Assembly: GCA_021821565.1 (NCBI GenBank)
Contig: JAKACI010000069.1
Location: 1-7,703, forward strand
DNA from: a bacterium
GTDB lineage: Bacteria; SZUA-79; Acidulodesulfobacterales; Acidulodesulfobacteraceae
Direction of reading: 5' to 3'
Length of the DNA: 7,703 nt
Shown here: positions 1-5,273 of the stretch, piece by piece
Numbering within the stretch: the stretch's first letter is position 1
How the letters are laid out: each line of letters starts with the position of its first letter
The notes under the pieces: model-generated
Databases searched by the model: none
What the model was told of the DNA's origin: nothing
The model's input: only the letters and a program-made list of their open reading frames with translations
Program-made: the position numbers and the translations under genes

Positions 1-60
1 ATGAGTTAGAATTATTTATTTTATAATATTTTTAAAATCAGACTACAAAAAAAATCCGGA

Positions 61-94
61 CGGGAGTATGAAAATAAATAAATCTTGCATCCTT
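61..94 (-). repeat. Degenerate copy of the dispersed GGTGTCAGATTTATTT repeat
   Basis: The stretch runs CGGGAGT, then AAATAAATAAATCT, then a decayed GCATCC where better copies have GACACC. The same order (CGGGAGT, AATAAATAAATCT, GACACC) occurs at 6036-6064. It lies 10 bases past the methyltransferase stop codon, so it marks that gene's 3' boundary. Assignment rests on this alignment by eye; the copy is clearly diverged. Confidence 0.5.
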
Positions 95-104
95 CTTTTA
101 ATTT

Positions 105-896
105 CTAAATACTTATGGCCTTAAAAATTATACGCTTATGGTCAGCATGCCACCCGCCGTTTTTATAAAGCGTTTCCCTCGCGATATCTTCCGCCATTTC
201 TATGACGTCTTCATGAAGATTTTCGGGAATAGAATTAAGCAGGCCAAAGCCCTTTACAAACCTTACCCATTCCGCAAAACCATCTTCCCCCTCGCTTAAT
301 GAGGTAAGTCTTTCGTAAAGCTCGATACTCGCTACGTTAAAACCGTTATTTTCTAAAAGTTCTTTATATTTCAACATAGACGGATGATACCAGATATTTT
401 TAGCCGAAATATTTATGTCTCCCCGTATCGTATTTCTTTCTTTTAAAATACTGGCCGCCTTATCTAAAGAGGAAATTATACAGGAAACATTGCCTTTTGC
501 ATCGAACTCGGCAACGAACCTCCCCTGCGGCTTAAGCAAGGCATGAGCCGATTTAAGTAAACTGGCATGGTCTTTCAAGGGAATCCAGTGAAATACGGCA
601 TTTGAAAAAACAGCGTCATATGTTTCGTTTTGCGCATAAGATATTATGTTCCCTATTTCAAAATCAATATGAGGATATGAATTCCTCGCCTTTTCTATCA
701 TTTCTTCGGAAATATCAATACCCTTGACGTAAGCGCAAGAACTTTTTATTTCATCAGTCAGACGACCCGTCCCGCATCCGAAGTCTAATATCTTTTCTCC
801 TTTTTTAGGAGAGAGTAAATCTATAACTCTAAGGCCGCTTTTCCACACGTAATCAAAGTTATCGTCGTAGGATTTTACGTTCCAGCGCTTTAACAT
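105..896 (-). CDS. Class I SAM-dependent methyltransferase (trans-aconitate methyltransferase-like)
   Basis: This 263-residue protein should transfer a methyl group from S-adenosylmethionine to a small molecule in the cytoplasm. Motif I, ILDFGCGTG, is at residues 36-44. The acidic ribose-binding residue is D61 in VKGIDISEEM, and the post-II strand is DAVFSNAVFHWI at 94-105, a wording typical of the trans-aconitate 2-methyltransferase/BioC-like branch. The length fits the family (about 250-270 residues). The start is fixed by AGGAGG at 906-911, 9 bases from the ATG. It is followed on the same strand by nothing but a decayed repeat, and its upstream neighbour is a hydrolase pseudogene. The gene is visibly richer in G and C than the TA genes to its right. 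The substrate cannot be told from sequence; the methyltransferase fold call is firm. Confidence 0.88.
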   Translation of the reverse strand: MLKRWNVKSYDDNFDYVWKSGLRVIDLLSPKKGEKILDFGCGTGRLTDEIKSSCAYVKGIDISEEMIEKARNSYPHIDFEIGNIISYAQNETYDAVFSNAVFHWIPLKDHASLLKSAHALLKPQGRFVAEFDAKGNVSCIISSLDKAASILKERNTIRGDINISAKNIWYHPSMLKYKELLENNGFNVASIELYERLTSLSEGEDGFAEWVRFVKGFGLLNSIPENLHEDVIEMAEDIARETLYKNGGWHADHKRIIFKAISI

Positions 897-944
897 ATTT
901 ATAAACCTCCTTTAAATTCAGATTAATTAAAATTTATCATATAT

Positions 945-1307
945 TCAGACTTTTAAGCCTGAGAGCCATTCATCCGTTCCGATTACCCTGCCGAACCGTA
1001 CCTGAGTTACTAATATAGCCCTATGCAGTTCTTCGGCAGTAACGGAACCTGCATAATTTGTCATGGAAAGAGTTCCGGTAGCGTCTGACAAAAACTCCAC
1101 GCTGTAACCGCGATGAAATGCGCTCCTTGCCGTAGAATCGCAGCAATTCTGGGTCATGTATCCGATTATCGTAATGGTATCCGCGTTTATACCCTTAAGC
1201 CATTTATCTAATATAGTGTCTTTAAAGCTATCGGGAAAGTTCTTTTCAATCAAAATATCACTGTGCCGTTTTGCAATTTCAGGGTGAAAGAAATATTTAA
1301 ATATAAC
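945..1307 (-). pseudogene. Isochorismatase-family cysteine hydrolase, N-terminus missing
   Basis: The readable part (TTG at 1253 to the stop at 945, 102 residues) matches the C-terminal half of isochorismatase-like hydrolases. IEKNFPDSF carries the family's catalytic lysine (K4), and GYMTQNCCDSTARSAF carries the catalytic cysteine (probably C37) with its cis-peptide neighbourhood. Homology-like sequence continues upstream of the TTG in the same frame (HPEIAKRHSDI, to about 1289), and the frame is closed by TAA at 1308-1310. The family is normally about 170-200 residues and its catalytic aspartate lies in an N-terminal strand (LLVIDVQ type) that is absent here. I see no ribosome binding site before the TTG. 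This is therefore read as a 5'-deleted remnant. A short functional product from the TTG is possible but would lack one of three catalytic residues. Confidence 0.8.
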
Positions 1308-1417
1308 TTAAAACCCGCATTACAGCTTGCTTTCTGCACTTAACATATATTTATAATTTATCTGTTTTAGGCCGTTTTTATCCCTTTTTATCATAGTTTT
1401 ATCATAATTTTTGAAAT

Positions 1418-1837
1418 TTATCCCAATTCGTAAAAGTTGTTAAATCCTTTTTGTTTTAAATGATTTTTTAGTTTTTTATCGCCGGTTAAAAGCAGGCCAT
1501 TTAAAAATATAGACAATGCTGCGAAAGGAGTGTCTTTTTCATCTATATCTTTTGTTAGAAGATAAGCTTTATTGAATATTTCTTTTGGAATAAGTTCTTC
1601 TTTAATAAAAGTAATTTTACTTAATATAGTTTCTAATTGGGATAAAATCTCATCTTCATTCAAATTAGAAATATTTTGTATTTTATTTTTATGCTTAAAT
1701 ATTTCTACAAAGAGAAAATTACAATTACAAGTATAAAACTCTATATTTTTAGAAAATAAAATAAATTTATACCTATTTTCTTTGCTTAAAAGGACAGAAA
1801 ATAATATATTTGTGTCTATTATTACTTTAGGCTTCAT
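1418..1837 (-). CDS. PIN-domain toxin (putative ribonuclease, VapC-like)
   Basis: This 139-residue PIN-fold protein is predicted to be a metal-dependent RNA-cleaving toxin. The acidic residues expected in the active site are visible: D8 in VIIDTN, E45 in LFVEIFKH, D102 in DIDEKDTPFAAL (D99 is nearby) and D120 in LLTGDKKL. Length is normal for a single PIN domain. Its ATG lies inside the end of the preceding 66-residue gene (11-base overlap, 1827-1837), so translation is probably coupled. That position and overlap are the main grounds for calling the pair a TA module. A cysteine pair (CNCN, 37-40) is unusual for the family. RNA target is unknown. Confidence is high for the PIN fold, moderate for toxicity. 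Confidence 0.85.
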   Translation of the reverse strand: MKPKVIIDTNILFSVLLSKENRYKFILFSKNIEFYTCNCNFLFVEIFKHKNKIQNISNLNEDEILSQLETILSKITFIKEELIPKEIFNKAYLLTKDIDEKDTPFAALSIFLNGLLLTGDKKLKNHLKQKGFNNFYELG

Positions 1838-2027
1838 CTACAAACCTGTTTTTGTTAGCCTTCCACCATGTTTCTGTAATTTCGTCAGATAATAAATTTA
1901 TATCATCTTCCGTTGCCTTGCTTTTTTGGGATAACTCTATGTTTGTCAAAAAATCTATGGTATTTTTATCGTAGCTGCCTATATTAAATTCTAAGATCAC
2001 TTTGTCATCCTGCAATGTTGCTTTCAT
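1827..2027 (-). CDS. Putative antitoxin of the PIN-domain pair, family not recognised
   Basis: I do not recognise the family of this 66-residue acidic protein. An N-terminal segment with strand character (KATLQDDKVILEFNI) is followed by a charged, probably helical C-terminal half containing ITETWWKANKNRF. A small strand-rich N-terminus with a helical tail is a common antitoxin layout, and the gene directly precedes and overlaps a PIN toxin, which is why it is called an antitoxin. No standard DNA-binding motif is obvious. The ATG at 2027 has only a weak, distant GAGG (2041-2044). Upstream lies a perfect 16-bp tandem repeat and a possible promoter. Role by context; the sequence alone would not prove it. 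Confidence 0.65.
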   Translation of the reverse strand: MKATLQDDKVILEFNIGSYDKNTIDFLTNIELSQKSKATEDDINLLSDEITETWWKANKNRFVDEA

Positions 2028-2049
2028 TTTATTTATTTAACCTCGTTTA

Positions 2050-2081
2050 ATTTGTACTTCAATTTATTTGTACTTCAATTT
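2050..2081. repeat. Perfect tandem 16-bp repeat upstream of the PIN-pair antitoxin
   Basis: ATTTGTACTTCAATTT occurs twice head to tail (2050-2065 and 2066-2081) with no mismatch. It lies 23-54 bases upstream of the antitoxin ATG, downstream of the candidate promoter at 2103-2132. Such a position suits an autoregulatory operator or a leader element, but a chance local duplication is equally compatible. Confidence 0.6.
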
Positions 2082-2102
2082 GTTTTTTTACTATCTAAAT
2101 AT

Positions 2103-2132
2103 ATATTATTACTTGTATTCATAAAAGTCAAT
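2103..2132 (-). promoter_or_regulatory. Candidate sigma70 promoter for the PIN TA pair
   Basis: Reading the minus strand, TTGACT (2132-2127) and TAATAT (2108-2103) are separated by 18 bases. Transcription would start near 2096 and give a leader of about 70 bases that contains the 16-bp tandem repeat. The sequence is very AT-rich, so -10-like matches are common and support is modest. Confidence 0.4.
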
Positions 2133-2151
2133 TTTGGGTAATTAAAAAATG

Positions 2152-2178
2152 TTGACAAATAATTATATATGGTATAAT
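2152..2178 (+). promoter_or_regulatory. Candidate sigma70 promoter for tumE-tumA
   Basis: A consensus -35, TTGACA (2152-2157), is followed after 15 bases by a consensus -10, TATAAT (2173-2178). Both hexamers are perfect but the spacer is two bases shorter than the usual 17. The -10 lies inside the 31-bp palindrome at 2162-2192. The start would be near 2185, giving a leader of about 30 bases before the ATG at 2214. Confidence 0.6.
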
Positions 2179-2192
2179 ATACCATATATAAT
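2162..2192. promoter_or_regulatory. Perfect 31-bp palindrome over the tumE promoter: candidate operator
   Basis: ATTATATATGGTATA (2162-2176) is the exact reverse complement of the bases at 2178-2192, with a single central A at 2177. It covers the -10 box and probable transcription start. A symmetrical site at this place is what a dimeric autorepressor would need; the HTH protein encoded by the second gene of the operon is the natural candidate. The palindrome is mostly A and T except for the GG/CC in each arm. It lacks a T tract, so it is not read as a terminator. Confidence 0.55.
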
Positions 2193-2213
2193 ATAACAAA
2201 AATAAATATATTT

Positions 2214-2501
2214 ATGAAAGCTAAATTATTATTTCATCGAAAAAATATCGAACCTAACGGAGATATTACGGAGATGAAGATATGGCAGGTGCCGGATTCA
2301 AAAGATAAGCCGCATGGATTAAAATATTCGCTCGTCTATATTCAAAACGGCAAAAGAGTCATTGGATTCGACAATGCCGAAGGCAAAGGCGAACATAAGC
2401 ATTATAAAGGAAAAGAATACAGCTACGATTTTAAAAGCATCGATAATTTAATAAAAGATTTTTATAGCATGATAAAAAAAATAAGGAGTGATAAGCTATG
2501 A
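2214..2501 (+). CDS. tumE: TumE-type toxin (DUF6516 family)
   Basis: This 95-residue protein has the hallmarks of the TumE/DUF6516 toxin family: a strand-rich N-terminus (KAKLLFHRKNI, EMKIWQVP), the signature GFDNAEGKGEHKH at 51-63 and YKGKEYSYDFKS at 64-75, then a short helical end (IDNLIKDFYSMIKKI). The histidine- and charge-rich signature is the probable functional site, though its mechanism is not evident from sequence. Length is normal. It is the first gene of a two-gene operon, the usual toxin-first order in this family, and its stop overlaps the next start as ATGA (2498-2501). No Shine-Dalgarno precedes the ATG, which follows an AT-only leader of about 30 bases. Family call by recognition of motifs, not by a search. 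Confidence 0.8.
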   Translation: MKAKLLFHRKNIEPNGDITEMKIWQVPDSKDKPHGLKYSLVYIQNGKRVIGFDNAEGKGEHKHYKGKEYSYDFKSIDNLIKDFYSMIKKIRSDKL

Positions 2502-2872
2502 ATATAAAAAAAATAAATATCGGGATAAAAAGTTTAAACGAAAGTTTGGAAGATTTTGCTGATACATGGAAAAAACTTGAATCAGGTGAAAAGGTTAAGA
2601 AAGAAGAAGGGATATATTTTGAATCCATAGATGCCGTAAGGTCGGTTCTTACAAATAACAGACTCTTAATTCTCAAGACAATAAAAGATAAACATCCAAA
2701 ATCCGTATATGAATTATCCAAGATGTTAGGCAGAAATTTAAAAAACGTTAATCAGGATTTAGATATGCTCTTAAGAATTGGACTCGTAGAACTCAAAAAA
2801 GAAAAGACGAATAAAAATCGCGTTATCCCTTTTGTGAATTATAATGAAATTATGTTTGCTATACCGCTATAG
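2498..2872 (+). CDS. tumA: TumA-like winged-HTH antitoxin
   Basis: This 124-residue partner of the TumE-type toxin has a winged helix-turn-helix core at about 43-110. Within it are IDAVRSVLTNNRLLILKTI, the HTH (SVYELSKMLGRNLKNVNQDL) and a wing-like LVELKKEKTNKNRVIPF. The N-terminal 40 residues are charged and probably contact the toxin. It is expected to neutralise TumE and to repress the operon. AAGGAG at 2483-2488 lies 9 bases from the ATG, and the start overlaps the toxin stop by four bases, so translation is coupled. The good ribosome binding site here, compared with none for the toxin, would favour antitoxin excess. The palindrome at 2162-2192 is a plausible binding site. Confidence 0.78.
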   Translation: MNIKKINIGIKSLNESLEDFADTWKKLESGEKVKKEEGIYFESIDAVRSVLTNNRLLILKTIKDKHPKSVYELSKMLGRNLKNVNQDLDMLLRIGLVELKKEKTNKNRVIPFVNYNEIMFAIPL

Positions 2873-2902
2873 CGTCAGATGAAAATAAAAAAGAAGAAAA
2901 AA

Positions 2903-2936
2903 AGAAAAAAAGGAGTCAAAAGAAAAAAAGGAGTCA
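2903..2936 (+). repeat. Tandem doublet of a GGAGTCA-ended unit (diverged repeat-family end)
   Basis: AGAAAAAAAGGAGTCA occurs at 2903-2918 and again at 2921-2936, a period of 18. The same arrangement, GAAAAAGGTGTCA twice with period 16, is at 6709-6736, where the second unit leads into GATTTATTTATT. This copy is therefore read as a diverged repeat end that has lost its GATTTATTT part. It lies 30 bases after the tumA stop. Confidence 0.55.
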
Positions 2937-3056
2937 GCAACAGTGTTTGCGGAGCGAAATCCGTATTAGAGAAAGATTGATATATTCCCTATTGATATTA
3001 TTCATTGTTTCAACCGTTGCAACTTTTATTTAATTTATTATTTAAAGGCATTTGCC

Positions 3057-3167
3057 GTGATACATCTATCCGACGGCATTATCTATGCTTTAATAGGCGC
3101 ATCTATCGCAGAAATAGTTAGCATTATTCTTCTTGGAATTGCAACAATTATTTATACTCTAAGTTAA
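3057..3167 (+). CDS. Possible 36-residue single-span membrane peptide or fragment
   Basis: Starting at a GTG with AAAGG 9 bases upstream, the frame encodes a strongly hydrophobic peptide: HLSDGIIYALIGASIAEIV followed by SIILLGIATIIYTLS, then TAA. One or two membrane segments are plausible. I do not recognise it. The frame is open upstream to 2970 without a better start, so it may equally be the remnant of a larger membrane protein or a chance product of AT-rich DNA. Confidence 0.2.
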   Translation: MIHLSDGIIYALIGASIAEIVSIILLGIATIIYTLS

Positions 3168-3239
3168 GAATACTTTATTTTATTTCTTTTTTTATTTTAT
3201 ATTTTAAAATTTACCTTTTTATATTTGATATAGAAAAAA

Positions 3240-3257
3240 GTATCCGATTTATTTTAT
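3240..3257 (+). repeat. Copy of the dispersed repeat (GTATCCGATTTATTTTAT variant)
   Basis: The core is identical to that at 3948-3965 apart from its first bases (AAAAAAG instead of TTTAAGG). It is followed by CTCACTCCCGC at 3260-3270, echoing the CTCC-containing tails of the copies at 4474 and 6618 and the ACTCCCGAC of 6755-6763. Confidence 0.7.
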
Positions 3258-3355
3258 ATCTCACTCCCGCTTGAATTTTGTCGGTTTTTCCCGTCCGTAA
3301 GCGCTATTTAGTTAACTTGATTATTTTTTAATTTATATATACTATAAAATAATTT

Positions 3356-3385
3356 TTGTGATATTTACTAAAAATATTATATAAT
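3356..3385 (+). promoter_or_regulatory. Candidate promoter of the DUF4258/DUF2283 operon, possibly leaderless
   Basis: TATAAT at 3380-3385 is a perfect -10 and lies only 6 bases before the ATG at 3392. A weak -35, TTGTGA (3356-3361), is 18 bases upstream of it. Transcription would begin at or next to the start codon. No Shine-Dalgarno is present, which agrees with a leaderless message. A chance TATAAT in AT-rich DNA cannot be excluded. Confidence 0.45.
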
Positions 3386-3391
3386 TAAAAT

Positions 3392-3643
3392 ATGAATCCA
3401 GATTTTGAATTATCTTCACATGCGTTAGATATGTTAAAAGAGCGAAAAATTTTAGAGGAATGGTTATGGGAAACTTTAAACAATCCTGATTGGACAAGTA
3501 TAGAAGAAGATAAAAATATGCATTATTTTAAGGGTATTTCGGCATATAATAACAGGGTTTTACATGTTGTAGTAAATCAAGATATTTTTCCAAAAATAAT
3601 AGTAACAGTATTTTTTGATCGTAGAATGAGGAAGCAAATATGA
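3392..3643 (+). CDS. DUF4258 domain protein, putative toxin
   Basis: This 83-residue protein matches the DUF4258 family: LSSHALDMLKERKI at 7-20 with H10 and R18, a tryptophan-rich helix (EEWLWETLNNPDW, 22-34), HYFKGI at 44-49, the strand RVLHVVVN at 55-62, and the C-terminal strand and basic tail IIVTVFFDRRMRK at 69-81. The layout (helices first, then antiparallel strands ending in a basic patch) recalls RelE/ParE-like toxins, and the family is commonly found beside DUF2283 genes. Its stop overlaps the next ATG as ATGA. Enzymatic activity is not proven from sequence. No ribosome binding site is seen; a -10 box sits directly upstream. Confidence 0.8.
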   Translation: MNPDFELSSHALDMLKERKILEEWLWETLNNPDWTSIEEDKNMHYFKGISAYNNRVLHVVVNQDIFPKIIVTVFFDRRMRKQI

Positions 3644-3840
3644 GATTAAAAATTGATGAAAAAACCGATTCTCTTTATTTTAGATTAGACGAATCGTCTA
3701 TTGTTGAATCCGAAGAAGTGCAGCCGGGAGTGATTTTGGATTTTAATTCTGAAGGGAAAGTTGTGGGAATTGAAATGCTTGATTTAAGCTTAAGAATAAA
3801 ACCAGATCAATTAAAAGTTTTTCAATATGAAACCGCATAG
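3640..3840 (+). CDS. DUF2283 domain protein, putative antitoxin
   Basis: This 66-residue protein carries the DUF2283 pattern: KIDEKTDSLYFRL near the start, then VQPGVILDFNSEGKVVGIE and MLDLSLRI (27-53). The family forms small beta-rich proteins found next to DUF4258 genes and is regarded as the antitoxin side of the pair. GAGGAA at 3628-3633 lies 6 bases from the ATG, and the start overlaps the toxin stop by four bases. As in the tumE operon, the second gene has the better ribosome binding site. The antitoxin role is inferred from pairing. Confidence 0.8.
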   Translation: MRLKIDEKTDSLYFRLDESSIVESEEVQPGVILDFNSEGKVVGIEMLDLSLRIKPDQLKVFQYETA

Positions 3841-3875
3841 GTATATTATTATCCATGGTATCCAATAAATACAAT

Positions 3876-3891
3876 AAATAAAGGGGTCAGC
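3876..3891 (+). repeat. Partial repeat-family end (GGGGTCAGC)
   Basis: AAATAAAGGGGTCAGC resembles AAATAAAGGTGTCAGA at 6889-6902 but loses similarity after TCAG. Between this and the full copy at 3943 lies a short readable stretch (3890-3937, ending AIEVKRFKATLK and TAA) that could be debris of a gene; I do not recognise it. Confidence 0.4.
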
Positions 3892-3942
3892 CATTGCTAT
3901 TGAAGTAAAAAGATTTAAGGCAACATTGAAATAATTAAATAA

Positions 3943-3968
3943 TTTTAAGGTATCCGATTTATTTTATT
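3943..3968 (+). repeat. Copy of the dispersed repeat, left boundary of the DUF4160/DUF2442 unit
   Basis: TTTTAAGGTATCC followed by GATTTATTTTATT. The 25 bases from 3944 are identical to 4449-4473. It ends 28 bases before the first DUF4160-like codon, so it probably replaced that gene's natural start region. Confidence 0.8.
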
Positions 3969-3996
3969 CCTTGTATAATATATGTATTATATTTAA

Positions 3997-4221
3997 GTTC
4001 TGCAAGCTGGAAAATATAGGTTTTTCTTTTTTAGCAGAGAAGGAAAGGAACCTGTTCATATTCATGTTGAATCCGGCGGCGATTATGCAAAGTACTGGCT
4101 TGAGCCTGTTTCGCTTGCAACATCTGTGGGTTACAGCGCAAAAGAATTGAATGAAATAAAAAAATTAGTTTTGGAAAATATAAAATTTTTAAAGGATAAA
4201 TGGTATGAACACTTTAACTAA
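3997..4221 (+). pseudogene. DUF4160 gene with lost or non-standard start
   Basis: The frame from GTT at 3997 to TAA at 4221 reads as a nearly complete DUF4160 protein: VLQAGKYRFFFFSREG, then EPVHIHVE with the two family histidines, AKYWLEPVSLA, and SAKELNEIKKLV to the end DKWYEHFN. Normal members begin with a few residues such as MPTVL, so only about three residues are missing. The nearest in-frame ATG (3982) runs into TAA after four codons. Translation would need the CTG at 4000 (73 residues) or another unusual start; there is no Shine-Dalgarno. It overlaps the DUF2442 gene by 17 bases, the usual arrangement for this candidate TA pair, in which DUF4160 is generally thought to be the toxin side. 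The body is intact, so loss of the start looks recent, probably caused by the adjacent repeat. Confidence 0.72.
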
Positions 4222-4438
4222 TAAAACATTGATTAGCGATGTACAGTTTGATTCCGATATGATACATGTTAAACTTTTAGATGGCAGGGAGATTAGCGCC
4301 CCCATTGAATGGTTTCCAAGACTTGCAAATGCAAATGAAAAACAAAGGGAAAATTGGAGATTAATCGGCAGAGGCATAGGAATACATTGGGAAGATATAG
4401 ATGAAGATATCTCTATAGAATCTCTGTTGATTAATTAA
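4205..4438 (+). CDS. DUF2442 domain protein, putative antitoxin
   Basis: This 77-residue protein matches DUF2442 across its length: a strand-rich N-terminus (ISDVQFDSDMIHVKLLDGR), then EISAPIEWFPRLANA (29-43), the charged helix NEKQRENWRLIG, and the signature GIHWEDIDEDISIESLL at 59-75. DUF2442 proteins are found beside DUF4160 genes and are thought to act as antitoxins and operon repressors. The start lies inside the end of the DUF4160 frame. There is no strong ribosome binding site (AAAGGATAAA precedes the ATG), in keeping with translational coupling. If the upstream gene is dead, this one may be an orphan antitoxin. Confidence 0.82.
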   Translation: MNTLTNKTLISDVQFDSDMIHVKLLDGREISAPIEWFPRLANANEKQRENWRLIGRGIGIHWEDIDEDISIESLLIN

Positions 4439-4448
4439 TAAAAAAAAA

Positions 4449-4521
4449 TTTAAGGTATCCGATTTATTTTATTATTTACTCCTTGTTGCGTTTGGTAATA
4501 TTTTAAACAAAAAGTAATATA
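4449..4521 (+). repeat. 73-bp repeat, first copy (second at 6593-6665)
   Basis: It begins TTTAAGGTATCCGATTTATT, continues through CTCCTTGTTGCGTTTGGTAA and ends AAACAAAAAGTAATATA. It is the same as 6593-6665 except for one base (T at 4476, C at 6620). It begins 10 bases after the DUF2442 stop and ends about 50 bases before readable transposase sequence. Near identity implies recent duplication or gene conversion. Confidence 0.9.
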
Positions 4522-4568
4522 ATACAAGAAAAAAACTTATTGCCTTATATCCCCATAGCTAAAGCGAG

Positions 4569-5114
4569 AGGCTTTACGGCAACATCTGGGTAAAAACAGA
4601 TAAACAAGGTGTATCGGATTATTGCTATAAAGGTTTTAAATCTTTAAGCATGCTTTTAGGCTTTATAGCCGAAACAGGTTCTGTATCTATCAGGAATTAG
4701 GAAAGGGCAGTAAAAGCCCTGCTTTAAATCTTGAAAAACAATTATATTCGGTTAATAATGCATTGTCTTCCAATAATATAAAATTAGAAAACTACAGAAG
4801 CGACTCCGCAGGCTATCAGGCTAATATTATAAATTACTGTAATGCCGATGACATTAATTTTTATATAAGAGGAACTGAAGAAGCTAACGCTCTACGCTCT
4901 GTGGGTCAATACTACTCTTATTGCATATAACGTATTAAAACTCTTCTCTATCATAACGGGACTCAACAAAAGCTTAAAAAGTTTAAGATATTTAATATTT
5001 AATACAGTGGGGCGTATTGTAACCCATGCTGATAAAACTTATCTGAAATTATTTTGTGATAATAAAAAATATAATCTGTTTTTATATTTGCAGGAGAAAT
5101 GCTTAACACTATAA
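4569..5114 (+). pseudogene. IS1380-family transposase remnant (DDE, frameshifted and deleted)
   Basis: Three reading segments join into the middle and end of an IS1380-type DDE transposase. Segment one (from 4569) reads LYGNIWVKTDKQGV then YKGFKSLSMLLGFIAETG, and hits TAG at 4698. After a shift of frame near 4690, segment two reads GKGSKSPALNLEKQL and YRSDSAGYQANIINYCN; the aspartate of RSDSAGYQ (codon at 4802) is the second catalytic residue expected for the family. It runs into TAA about 4928. A second shift near 4900 gives VNTTLIAYNVLKLFSIITGL and NTVGRIVTHADKTYLKLFC, the conserved C-terminal region, ending at TAA 5112-5114. The N-terminus and roughly 150 residues before the C-terminal part are missing (family length is about 430-450). 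No terminal inverted repeats are recognised. It is inactive. Confidence 0.85.
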
Positions 5115-5235
5115 AGCTATAAAATAATATAACTTAATAATTATTAATATAATAAAAAACTAGAGAGGAGGTTTGTTCAAAAACAGACAATTGTTGATAA
5201 AAAATAATTCAAATTGAATAAAATTAGAATAAATA

Positions 5236-5260
5236 TAGAATAAATAAATCTAACTTTTTA
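5236..5260 (-). repeat. Degenerate inverted copy of the dispersed repeat
   Basis: TAGAATAAATAAATCTAACT resembles GAGAATAAATAAATCTGACA at 6043-6062. It lies 14 bases beyond the stop codon of the PIN toxin gene. With 6034-6064 it brackets the AbrB/PIN module, though in the same rather than inverted orientation. Confidence 0.5.
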
Positions 5261-5273
5261 TCTAACAACTTTT

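Larger units (their letters stand above)
2937..3391. other. Gene-poor stretch with repeat debris
   Basis: No convincing gene is seen between the tandem doublet and the DUF4258 gene. The stretch holds a short hydrophobic reading frame (3057-3167), one repeat copy (3240-3257) followed by CTCACTCCCGC, and the AT-rich promoter region of the next operon. The ACTCCCG tail after the repeat is shared with 6755-6763. Confidence 0.6.

Noticed and set aside
2162..2192. Palindrome as a Rho-independent terminator
   Set aside because: The stem is almost entirely A and T, has no T tract after it, and overlaps a promoter.
2431..2721. 96-codon minus-strand frame
   Set aside because: It lies opposite tumE and tumA, which have clear family motifs and overlapping start and stop; the reverse frame has no motif and a composition typical of a shadow.
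4189..4377. 62-codon minus-strand frame
   Set aside because: It is antisense to the DUF4160 and DUF2442 genes and has no ribosome binding site or recognisable domain.
5163..5178. GAGGAGG as the ribosome binding site of a small gene
   Set aside because: The next possible start (TTG at 5173) is only one base away and its frame closes after 13 codons; it is probably debris.
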